Below, in pieces: positions 1-7,300 of a stretch of DNA of 64,000 nucleotides. Below the pieces are notes generated by a model. It ran no database searches. It was given only the letters and a program-made list of their open reading frames with translations, and was not told the DNA's origin. Every line of letters starts with the position of its first letter. Position 1 is the first letter of the stretch. Position numbers and translations under genes: made by a program. Origin of the DNA: Nonomuraea sp. SYSU D8015 (GTDB taxonomy: Bacteria; Actinomycetota; Actinomycetes; Streptosporangiales; Streptosporangiaceae); the NCBI RefSeq assembly GCF_008065375.1, contig NZ_VJYI01000012.1, positions 186,001 to 250,000 of the forward strand. Reading direction: 5' to 3'.

Positions 1-678
1 GTCGTCGCGGCGCTCGCCGGCGGCCGGATCGATCTGGCCTATCTCGGCGGGCTCACCTATGTCCAGGGAGAGCAGCAGGTCCCGCTCACCCCGCTCGTCA
101 CCGAGATCGACCACGACACCGGCACGCCCCAGTACGTCTCCGCGATCGTGGTGCGGGCCGACTCGCCGTACCGGGACCTGAAACGGGACGTCGTCGCGGC
201 CGGGAAGTCGTTCGCGTTCGGCGACGTCAGCTCCACGTCGGGCAGCCTCTACCCGCGCATCATGCTCACCGAGGCGGGCGCGGCCTGCTCGCCCCGGCGC
301 GTGGACGAGTGCCCGCCGCTGGAGAAGGTGACGTTCACGGGCGGGCACGACGCGACCGCGCAGGCGGTGCTGAGCGGGCAGGCCGACGCCGGCGGCATCG
401 AGCTGCGCATCCTGCGCCGCCTGGAGAAGGAGGGCAAGGTCCCGGCCGGGAAGCTGCGCGTGATCGAGGAACGCTGCGTCCAGGGCTACCCGTGGGTGAT
501 GCGCACGGCGCTCGGCGAGCCCGCCGGGGCCGCCCTCGCCGAGGCGTTCACGTCGATCCGGGATCCGGCGCTGCTCGACCTGATGCGGGCGAAACGGTAC
601 GTGACGGTCACCGCCGCCGACTACGACGAGGTCCGCCGCAGCGCGGCCGACCTCGGCCTGCTCACCGTCGAACAGTGA
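1..678 (+). CDS. Phosphate/phosphonate ABC transporter substrate-binding protein (PhnD family), 5'-truncated by window edge
   Basis: The frame is open from base 1 to the TGA at 676-678, so only the last 225 residues are present and the start lies before the window. The fragment reads as a type-2 periplasmic-binding fold: a YLGGLTYV segment, then SPYRDLK, FAFGDVSSTSG and the late PWVMRTAL stretch, the order seen in PhnD-like proteins that capture phosphonate, phosphite or other oxyanions outside the membrane. The neighbours, a PhnC-type ATPase and a PhnE-type permease, support this. Substrate cannot be read from the sequence. Being secreted, the full gene should carry a lipoprotein signal upstream of the window. 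Family is fairly sure, substrate is open. Confidence 0.85.
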   Translation, partial: VVAALAGGRIDLAYLGGLTYVQGEQQVPLTPLVTEIDHDTGTPQYVSAIVVRADSPYRDLKRDVVAAGKSFAFGDVSSTSGSLYPRIMLTEAGAACSPRRVDECPPLEKVTFTGGHDATAQAVLSGQADAGGIELRILRRLEKEGKVPAGKLRVIEERCVQGYPWVMRTALGEPAGAALAEAFTSIRDPALLDLMRAKRYVTVTAADYDEVRRSAADLGLLTVEQ

Positions 679-694
679 AGGAAGGCACACCATC
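677..694 (+). promoter_or_regulatory. Ribosome binding site deciding an ATC start for the downstream ATPase gene
   Basis: GAAGGAAGG lies at 677-685, overlapping the end of the binding-protein gene, and is followed after six bases by ATC at 692-694. That ATC is in frame with the ATPase and adds IELRTRDLTV, the expected first beta strand of an ABC ATPase. No ATG, GTG or TTG lies in frame near it, and the GTG at 719 has no Shine-Dalgarno in front. Confidence 0.55.
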
Positions 695-1435
695 GAACTC
701 CGGACACGAGACCTGACCGTGGACTTCCCCGAACGGCGGCTGCGTGCCGTCGACGGGGTGACGCTGCGGATCGCGGAAGGGGAGCGGGTCGCGCTGCTCG
801 GGCCGTCCGGCGCGGGCAAGTCGACGCTGCTGCGCGCCCTGCTCGGCGCGGTCCCCGCCACCGGCACGGTACGGGTGAACGGGCTGGACCCGTACGGCAC
901 CGCCCGCGAGCGCCGCGAGATCCGGCGGGCCGCCGGCTTCGTCCGGCAGGGCGGCGACCTGGTGCCCGGGCTGTCGGCCCGGCTCAACGCCGTCATGGGC
1001 ACCAGCCCCTCCTGGAGGCTCCGGGACTGGGCCAGGGTGCTCGCCGGCCGGGTCCCCGCGGCGTACGAGGACCGGCTCGCGGCCCTGGCCGACCGGCACG
1101 GGATCACCGGCTCGCTCGCCGCGCGGGTGCGGGAGCTGTCCGGCGGGCAGCGCCAGCGGGTCGCCGTCGTCCGCGCCCTGCTTCCCGGGCCGCGACTGCT
1201 GCTGGCCGACGAGCCGACCAGCGGTCTGGACCCGGTCACGGCGGCCGCCGTGGTCGAGGCGCTTCGCGCACCGGCCGGGGAGGTGACGGTCGTCGTCGCC
1301 ACCCACGACCTGACCGTGGCCCGCCGCTTCCCGCGGATCCTGGCCATGCGCGAGGGCCGGCTGGTCCACGACGGGGACTCCCTGGACGAGACGGCGGCGG
1401 CCGGCGTCTACGGCGATCGAGGACGGACCCGATGA
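692..1435 (+). CDS. Phosphonate-type ABC transporter ATP-binding protein (PhnC family)
   Basis: This 247-residue cytoplasmic ATPase would power import with the flanking binding protein and permease. Visible motifs in order: Walker A GPSGAGKST about residue 40, signature LSGGQRQRVAVV about 150, Walker B LLLADEPTSGLDP about 170, and the H-loop ATHDL about 205. The start is set at ATC 692 because a good ribosome site precedes it and because the family's N-terminal strand (IELRTRDLTV) would be lost with the GTG at 719. ATC is a rare start codon, so a base error or the shorter protein remain possible. The 3' end overlaps the permease gene by ATGA. Family very likely, start uncertain. Confidence 0.88.
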   Translation: MELRTRDLTVDFPERRLRAVDGVTLRIAEGERVALLGPSGAGKSTLLRALLGAVPATGTVRVNGLDPYGTARERREIRRAAGFVRQGGDLVPGLSARLNAVMGTSPSWRLRDWARVLAGRVPAAYEDRLAALADRHGITGSLAARVRELSGGQRQRVAVVRALLPGPRLLLADEPTSGLDPVTAAAVVEALRAPAGEVTVVVATHDLTVARRFPRILAMREGRLVHDGDSLDETAAAGVYGDRGRTR

Positions 1436-2322
1436 GCCGGTCACTCGAGGACGGACATGACGGAGCGGCCCTTCAGGACGTTCCCGACGACCCACCGCGT
1501 CCCGGCGGCCGACCGCATCGGACGGGCAGGCGGGGGCCCGGGTGGATGAACGGCGGGCGGGGGCGCGGCTGGCTGAACGCCCTGCTGCTCGCCCTCGTGC
1601 TCGGCTGGGCCGTCCACGGCACCGGCCTCAGCCTCGGCGCGCTCGCGGAAGGCGGCGGGGGAGCCCTTCTGCTCGTCGAGGGCCTCCTGTCGCCCGACCT
1701 CTCCGGCGCCTTCCTGGCCGACGTGGCGGGCGCCCTCGTGGAGACCGTGCAGATCTCGCTCACCGGCCTCCTCTTCGCCGCCCTGCTGGGATTGCCGCTC
1801 GCCGTCCTGATCGCGGGCAACGTCGAGGCGCCGCCCGCTCTCCGAGCCGCGGCCAGGACGACCGCGGCGACGCTGCGCGGCGTCCCCGACCTGCTGTGGG
1901 CGCTGCTGTTCGTCGCGATGCTCGGCCCGGGAGCCGCCGCAGGGTCGCTGGCGCTCGCCGTGCACGGGGCGGGGCTGCTGGCCAAGCTGTGCGCCGAGCA
2001 ACTGGAGGCCGTGGACCCGGCCCCGGTGGAAGCGCTGCGCCTCACCGGCTCCGGCCGCATGGGCACCACCGCGCTCGCCATCGTGCCCCAGTCCGCGCCC
2101 GGGCTGGCCTCGCTGCTGCTTTACCAGTGGGAGTGCAACCTGCGCACCTCGACCGTGCTGGGCTTCGTCGGCGCCGGGGGAGTCGGCCAGGAACTGGCGG
2201 TCTCGCTCCGGCTCTTCCGCTACGACGAGCTGTCGACGCTGGTCATCGCCGTCCTCGCGGTCATCCTCGTCGTCGATCTGGGCTCCCGTATGCTGAGACG
2301 CAGGCTGGGAGCGGCCGCATGA
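1432..2322 (+). CDS. Phosphonate-type ABC transporter permease (PhnE family)
   Basis: The product is 296 residues, an inner-membrane permease with about five or six hydrophobic segments between residues 45 and 285. The EAA-like loop that docks the ATPase is visible as EALRLTGSGRMG at about residue 200, followed by the VGAGGVGQEL motif common in PhnE. The first 38 residues are polar, Arg/Gly/Pro-rich and not typical of the family, so an internal start near the ATG at 1546 is possible. It starts inside the ATPase stop codon (ATGA) and its own stop overlaps the methyltransferase start, so the transport genes and methyltransferase look like one operon. Confidence 0.85.
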   Translation: MSRSLEDGHDGAALQDVPDDPPRPGGRPHRTGRRGPGWMNGGRGRGWLNALLLALVLGWAVHGTGLSLGALAEGGGGALLLVEGLLSPDLSGAFLADVAGALVETVQISLTGLLFAALLGLPLAVLIAGNVEAPPALRAAARTTAATLRGVPDLLWALLFVAMLGPGAAAGSLALAVHGAGLLAKLCAEQLEAVDPAPVEALRLTGSGRMGTTALAIVPQSAPGLASLLLYQWECNLRTSTVLGFVGAGGVGQELAVSLRLFRYDELSTLVIAVLAVILVVDLGSRMLRRRLGAAA

Positions 2323-3191
2323 CCACAGTGAGAGAGACCGTGAGCACCACCACCGAACACCTGCTGCGCGCCTGGGCCGAAGACCTGGCGGCCTGGCGCA
2401 TTCCCGAGCCGATCCTCTCCGCCGTCGAGGAGTCCCCCTGGGTCCTGCCCGAGGAGGTCTTCACCCGGCGCACCGAGCACTATCTGGCCGAACCCGGCGG
2501 ACCGTCCTACGAGCGTGCGATGGAGGCGCTCGGGCCAGGAGGCGGATCGGTGCTGGACATCGGCGCCGGGGGCGGCTCCGCGAGCCTGCCGCTGGCCGCC
2601 CGCACCACCGGACTGACCGTCGTGGACTCCTCCCGGCCGCTCCTGGACGATCTCGTACGCCGCGCCGCGCCCCTGGGCCTGACGCCCGCGGCCGTGTGCG
2701 GCACCTGGCCCGACGTCGCCGCCGAGGTGCCGGAGGCCGACGTGGTGCTCTGCCATCACGTGATCTACAACGTGCCCGACCTGGAGCCGTTCGTCACGGC
2801 TCTCACCCGGCACGCCCGCCGCCGCGTGGTCGCGGAGATCACCGTACGTCACCCGCTGACCGAGCTGAACCCGTACTGGAAGAGGTTCCACGGCCTGGAG
2901 CGCCCCGAGGGCCCGACGGCCGAGCAGGTGATCGAGACACTGCAGGCGCTCGGCCTGCAGGTGACGGCCGAGCGCTGGACCCGCCCGGCCCTGGCCGAGT
3001 ACAAGAGCTTCGCGACCCTCGTGGACGTCACCCGCCGCCGCCTCTGCCTGCCGCCGGACCGCCGCGACGACGTCGCCGACGCGCTGCGGGACGCCGGCGT
3101 CTCCGACGAATCCCCGCCCGACCTGGGCTCGTCCGGCCGCGACCTGGTCACCCTCTGGTGGCCCGGTTCGGCGCGCCGTTCGGCGGGCTAG
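2319..3191 (+). CDS. SAM-dependent methyltransferase, class I
   Basis: The protein has 290 residues. The glycine-rich SAM motif I reads VLDIGAGGGSA at about residue 78, with an acidic motif at VVDSSRPLLDD and motif IV-like EADVVLCHHVIYNVPD near residue 145, the ordinary order for a Rossmann-fold methyltransferase. The acceptor is not predictable. The ATG at 2319 overlaps the permease stop, which argues for co-translation with the importer and perhaps modification of the imported compound. The reading frame is open far upstream, but that part is antisense-like shadow within phnE. The stop TAG sits in a CTAG palindrome inside a 20-bp tandem duplication. Confidence 0.85.
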   Translation: MTTVRETVSTTTEHLLRAWAEDLAAWRIPEPILSAVEESPWVLPEEVFTRRTEHYLAEPGGPSYERAMEALGPGGGSVLDIGAGGGSASLPLAARTTGLTVVDSSRPLLDDLVRRAAPLGLTPAAVCGTWPDVAAEVPEADVVLCHHVIYNVPDLEPFVTALTRHARRRVVAEITVRHPLTELNPYWKRFHGLERPEGPTAEQVIETLQALGLQVTAERWTRPALAEYKSFATLVDVTRRRLCLPPDRRDDVADALRDAGVSDESPPDLGSSGRDLVTLWWPGSARRSAG

Positions 3192-3218
3192 AGGAACATT
3201 CGGCGGGCTAGAGGAACA
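3179..3218. repeat. 20-bp perfect tandem duplication between convergent stop codons
   Basis: The unit TTCGGCGGGCTAGAGGAACA occurs twice head to tail (3179-3198 and 3199-3218). Each copy holds CTAG, which reads as a TAG stop on both strands. The left copy stops the methyltransferase and the right copy stops the VOC gene. Confidence 0.95.
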
Positions 3219-3612
3219 GGCAGAACGGATGCCCGTCGGGATCCAGGAGCACCCGGACTTCGTCCTGCGGCTGGAAATCGGCCAGAACCGCACCGCAGCC
3301 CAGCGCCCATTCCACCGCCTCCGCCAGATCGTCGACCTTGATGTCCAGATGCTGCGAGGCGTTCTGCCCCCCGGACACGCTCGGCCACACCGGGGTGACA
3401 TGGTGCCGCTCGTACTCGAAGTTGAGCGTGGGCGCGCCCACACCCTCCGGCGCCCGGATCTGCGCCCATCCCGCCTCCTCGGGCTCACCGGGCGCCGGGC
3501 CCTCTTCCGTGGTCACGGGCATGTCCAGCAACCGGGAGTAGAAGCGCGCGAGCTCCCGCGGTTGTGATGTCCCGATCGTCACGGACGTAAGTCGCAGACG
3601 CGGCCGCATCAT
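3208..3612 (-). CDS. VOC family protein (glyoxalase/bleomycin resistance-like)
   Basis: This 134-residue protein has the single-module length usual for a vicinal-oxygen-chelate protein. The start MRPRLRLTSVTIG and the RELARFYSRLLDMPV segment are the first beta-alpha unit of the fold. Later VSGGQNASQHLDIKVDDL and LLDPDGHPFCLFL match the second half, where the metal-binding acidic and His residues normally sit. The ATG at 3612 was chosen because GGGGAGCC lies just upstream; a farther in-frame start at 3657 lacks one. It faces the P450 gene across a 108-bp divergent spacer. Substrate or drug-binding role unknown. Confidence 0.8.
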   Translation of the reverse strand: MMRPRLRLTSVTIGTSQPRELARFYSRLLDMPVTTEEGPAPGEPEEAGWAQIRAPEGVGAPTLNFEYERHHVTPVWPSVSGGQNASQHLDIKVDDLAEAVEWALGCGAVLADFQPQDEVRVLLDPDGHPFCLFL

Positions 3613-3710
3613 CGAGGCTCCCCTCAAAGGTATTTCCCTGTCACCCTTGCCAATCAATCACTCCGGAGAGATACGTGGAAATGATCCATGTCTCATGAAG
3701 GGCCTCGTGA

Positions 3711-3723
3711 AGGAGTGAGCGTG
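3711..3723 (+). promoter_or_regulatory. Ribosome binding site favouring the GTG start of the P450 gene
   Basis: AGGAG at 3711-3715 is followed by five bases and GTG at 3721. The upstream in-frame ATG at 3688 has no comparable site, so the shorter product beginning VSVIPGPP is preferred. Confidence 0.6.
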
Positions 3724-5040
3724 TCGGTGATTCCCGGACCGCCCGTGCGCGGCGACGGCGGCCTGCAAGACATCGCTGCCGCCGGCGGCCTGCACGCCTA
3801 CCAGTTGCGGCTGCACGCCGAATACGGACCCGTCGTACGCTTCCAGCTGCCCGGCACGGACTCGGCGGTCTCCGTCGCCGACCCGGTGCTGCTCGAAGCC
3901 ACCGCCGGCATCAACAAACGGCCGGAGAAACTGTTCGAGTTCCTCGCCCCGTTGTGCGAGGCGGGCAACCTGCAGACGCTACCCGCGGACGAGCACGCCC
4001 CGCTGCGCCGCGCGCTGCTGTCCGTCCTGGCCGGCCGCCGCTCCCACGAGGCCCACTTCGCCGGCTTCGCGGCGCTCGCGGAGGAGCAGGCCGACCGGTG
4101 GGCGGAGCGCGCCGGCGAGGGCGGCCCCGTCGAGCTCCAGAAGGACCTGAGCGCGTTGTCGCTCCGGATGATCTGCCAGTACGCCCTGGGCGGCGTCGTC
4201 GACGACCCCGGCAAGGTCGTGACGGCCTTCGAGATCGTGCTCACCGAGTACCTGGGCCGCCTCTACCAGCCGGCCGAGCCCGGCACCGAGGAGCAGGGCC
4301 GGAAACGCGCCGAAGAGGCCCTGGCGTACCTGCGGGAGGTCGTGGACGGCGTGCTGTCCTCGACCGAGCAGGACGGTCACGACCTGGTCGCCGCCCTCGC
4401 CACCGCCGGGATGAGCCCGGCCCGCATACGGGACACCGTCCTGATGATCATGCTCGCCGCCCACCACACGACCGGCGTGGCCGTCTCCTGGACCTTGTAC
4501 CTCCTCTCCCGGCACCCCGAGGAGGCCGCCCGAGTGGCAGCCGAGATCGACCAGGTCCTGGCCGGCCGCACCACCCCCGACTACGCCGACCTCAAACGCC
4601 TGCCGTGCCTCCAGATGGCCCTCAAGGAATCGATGCGCCTGTACCCTCCCGGCCCGTACGGCGCTCGCGAAACCACCGAGCCCCTCACCCTCGGCGACTA
4701 CGACATCCCCACCGGAACGACCATCTTCTACCCGTTCTGGGCCGTCCACATGAACCCGCAGTACTGGCCGGACCCCGAGGCGTTCATCCCCGGCCGCTTC
4801 ACCCCCGACGAAGCCGCCCGCCGCCCCCGCTACGCCTACGTCCCGTTCGGCCTCGGGCCACGCAGCTGCGAGGGCGCGAGCCTGGCCATGGTGGAGGCCG
4901 AACTGGTCCTGGCCACCCTCCTGAGGAGATTCACCTTCCAACCGGTCCCCGGCCACGACGTCGTCCCCACCGAACGCTTCGTCCTGTGGGCCGCCGACGA
5001 CATCCGTATGAACCTGACCCTTCGCTCACCGGCCCGGTGA
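3721..5040 (+). CDS. Cytochrome P450
   Basis: This soluble bacterial-type P450 monooxygenase has 439 residues. The heme ligand loop FGLGPRSCEG puts the axial Cys at about residue 383. The ExxR pair is in KESMRLYPP near residue 302, and the I-helix oxygen-activation segment is AAHHTTG near 247, with His-His replacing the usual Gly-Gly/Ala-Asp pair before the conserved Thr. The substrate cannot be inferred, and the enzyme needs ferredoxin and a reductase that are not in this window. The start at GTG 3721 follows AGGAG; the ATG at 3688 would add 11 residues. It is divergent from the VOC gene. Confidence 0.92.
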   Translation: MSVIPGPPVRGDGGLQDIAAAGGLHAYQLRLHAEYGPVVRFQLPGTDSAVSVADPVLLEATAGINKRPEKLFEFLAPLCEAGNLQTLPADEHAPLRRALLSVLAGRRSHEAHFAGFAALAEEQADRWAERAGEGGPVELQKDLSALSLRMICQYALGGVVDDPGKVVTAFEIVLTEYLGRLYQPAEPGTEEQGRKRAEEALAYLREVVDGVLSSTEQDGHDLVAALATAGMSPARIRDTVLMIMLAAHHTTGVAVSWTLYLLSRHPEEAARVAAEIDQVLAGRTTPDYADLKRLPCLQMALKESMRLYPPGPYGARETTEPLTLGDYDIPTGTTIFYPFWAVHMNPQYWPDPEAFIPGRFTPDEAARRPRYAYVPFGLGPRSCEGASLAMVEAELVLATLLRRFTFQPVPGHDVVPTERFVLWAADDIRMNLTLRSPAR

Positions 5041-5074
5041 CGCCGAAGCCCTGAATCGCGTGGTGAGCAGACGA

Positions 5075-6213
5075 TCAGGACCGGCCCTTGGGGAATTTCG
5101 GCCCGGGGCCGTATTTGACTCCGGTCCCTCCCCGCGCGTCTTTTATTTTGTCGATGATTTCGCGTTCCCGCAGACTGTTCAGCAGGTCTCGAGCAGCGTA
5201 GACGTGAATATCGAAGAGGCGCCGAATCGTCTGGTTGGTGACGAAGCCGTACTCTCTCACGTGGTCGACGACTTTCTGATCGGCGTCGTCGACGGAGCGG
5301 CGCCGATATGAGAGCGATCGTGACATGGCCGCGAGCACGTCCGATCGCAGCCGGTAGGTGGGGAAGGGTTTGTGGCGGTTCTCTTCGCCGGCTCGATCAA
5401 GTTGTACTCGTCCGCCATGGCGAGCAGGACCTCTTGCGACTCGACCGGAGTCCTCTGGATTATTCCAGCAAGCTTGGACGCTTCGATTCCGCTGTTGTGG
5501 CGGAGGTGGGACATGGCGAGCAGCACATTGAGATCTCTTCCCGCTTTGGCAGGCAGATCATTGATGAAGCGTACGAACGCGTCGTTTCCTATACCTCCCG
5601 CGAGCGTGGCGCGAACAAGCGTCCCGCTGTCCTCGAACAGAGGGGGCTCTTTGCCGACCCGCAGCATCTCCCGATAGGCCCTGTCCACGCCTTGTCCGGT
5701 CCGCTCCGCCAACTGAAGGACGGAGACGGTTTCCGTGAGCAGCCTGTTCCTGGGCGTTGAAGGGTAAGTGAGGATGTTGGCGGGCGTCACCCCTGACACG
5801 AGCCCTCCAGGGCTCGTGATCACCAGACGCTCGGGGGAGTGTTCGACGTCGACCGTGCCACCCGTCTCGTACGATCGGTGAATCAGGGCGTTGACGATCA
5901 GTTCCCTCACCGCGACGCTCGGGTAATCGGTGAGCTGGAGCTGAATTCCGCCGGCGAGGTTGAGCGGATAGATGTTGCTGCGGCTCTCTATGGCGTCGGT
6001 CAGGGCCTGGATCGCCGCGATGAGCGGACGATTCCCCCGCATTCTTCCGGTGGCTTCACTTCCCGATGTGGGCCGGAATTGGTATGAGTACCCGTAGCCG
6101 GGCACGATCTCGTGGATCAGTGATTCGTCGGTGAGCAGGAGCACGCCCGCGTTCGTGACGCTCCCGCTGGGCGTGACCAGCCGGAGGGACTCAAGGAGCG
6201 CTCGGTCCGTCAA
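5075..6213 (-). pseudogene. Decayed AlbA-2/HATPase_c_4 type transcriptional regulator (RecG-like ATP-binding protein), N-terminally truncated and frameshifted
   Basis: Residues from the TTG at 6213 (ALLESLRLVTPSGSVTNAG, then VAVRELIVNALIHRSY and ERTGQGVDRAYREM) match the middle and HATPase_c_4 part of proteins that normally begin with a Schlafen-like AlbA_2 domain of roughly 200 residues. Here an in-frame stop at about 6283 removes that domain. Near 5380 the frame slips: the C-terminal winged helix (FPTYRLRSDVLAAMS to VKYGPGPKFPKG) continues in a second frame that ends at 5075. A single missing base in the AAGAGAACC stretch would explain it. The gene looks less GC-rich than its surroundings. 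Either a real pseudogene or, for the slip only, a sequencing error. Confidence 0.75.
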
Positions 6214-6284
6214 ATCGGCAAGGTGATCCCGACCGGCATGGCGAGGGCGGCGTCTGCTTCGTCGTGGCCCACGCGTCTGAGGTT

Positions 6285-6320
6285 AACTGAGAAGCGTATC
6301 AATCACAGCGCTTCTCAGTT
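6285..6320. repeat. Perfect 12-bp inverted repeat
   Basis: AACTGAGAAGCG at 6285-6296 and its exact complement at 6309-6320 enclose a 12-base loop. It lies about 50 bp past the acetyltransferase stop on the minus strand and before the decayed regulator remnant. No T-run follows, so a terminator or an element end are both possible. Confidence 0.7.
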
Positions 6321-6372
6321 GGACCCAATGAGGGGCTGGCCGCCGCCCGCGACCACGCCCAGAACTCCACGG

Positions 6373-7191
6373 TCATCCCGCCATGACCCGGCCCACCCGG
6401 CGCACGGCGTGAGCGAAGCGGAACCCGGCAGACTCGTACAACCGCACCGCTGCCGCGTCACCGGGGTCGGTCTCGACGAGGGCACGGCGAGCGCCGAGCG
6501 CCCGGAATCGATGCAGCATCTCACCGAGGAGCGCCCCGCCGAGGCCGGCGCGTCGATGGCGCGGATCGACCCCCAGCGGCTCCACCTGACCAAGCCGCCG
6601 GTCTGCGTCGAACCAGCCCACGCAGAAGCCGGCGAGTGTCTCATCAGGAGCGACGGCCACCAGGTCAAGGTCAGGCCGGTAGCCCGGCACGCGCAGCGTG
6701 CGCGCCTTCCACCCGCCGGTCATCGACTCGCTGGCGAAGGCGGCTCGGTGCGCCCGGGCGTAGGCGTCCGCCTCGGCGGCGCCGACCAGAACCCGCGACG
6801 CGCACCCCCGCGGGGAGAGGGCCTGGGCGGCAAGACCGGTCAGGGGATGCTCCAACTGCGCCAGGCCCGGTCCTGGCGTCGTGTAGCCGTAGGCGGCGGC
6901 CACGGCGGCGCCGTGCTCGTCGTCCTCGCGGTATTCGATCCAGTACGGCAGCTTCTCGCCGCGTTCCTCGTCCAGCCGGCGGAACAACCGCTCCGCCCCG
7001 GCGAAGATCGCGTCCAGGACCGTCCCCCTTTGGGGCCCCGGGCGTGTGAGGAGGTCGAGGGTCGCCCAGTCCGGCTGCCAGGCAGCGAACCCGACTGCCT
7101 GGCCCGCCGCGTCCTGCCACACCCGTGCGTGGCGTCCCGACCGGGCGGCCGGGGAGCTCAGCCGCCACGCCAGATCGACGACGTGCCGCAC
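6373..7191 (-). CDS. GNAT family N-acetyltransferase (double GNAT-like)
   Basis: The product is about 272 residues, larger than a single GNAT domain. The C-terminal half holds a clear acetyl-CoA site: VEPLGVDPRHRRAGLGGALL about residue 205-225, followed by ALVETDPGDAAAVRLYESAGF. The N-terminal half (AVGFAAWQPDWATLDLL, then EYREDD) resembles a degenerate first GNAT unit. Substrate unknown. The start is uncertain: GTG at 7191 lacks a good ribosome site, the same frame stays open upstream without an ATG, and an ATG exists at 7213 in another frame. Confidence 0.8.
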   Translation of the reverse strand: MRHVVDLAWRLSSPAARSGRHARVWQDAAGQAVGFAAWQPDWATLDLLTRPGPQRGTVLDAIFAGAERLFRRLDEERGEKLPYWIEYREDDEHGAAVAAAYGYTTPGPGLAQLEHPLTGLAAQALSPRGCASRVLVGAAEADAYARAHRAAFASESMTGGWKARTLRVPGYRPDLDLVAVAPDETLAGFCVGWFDADRRLGQVEPLGVDPRHRRAGLGGALLGEMLHRFRALGARRALVETDPGDAAAVRLYESAGFRFAHAVRRVGRVMAG

Positions 7192-7300
7192 CGGGTCGGC
7201 CTGCTCGTGGCACAGCCTCGCATGGCGTGCAGGGCGTCCGCAGCCGGATTATCGCCTCAGTGCGCGTCAGGGAACCACGTGTCTCGGCAATCCGAGGAAG

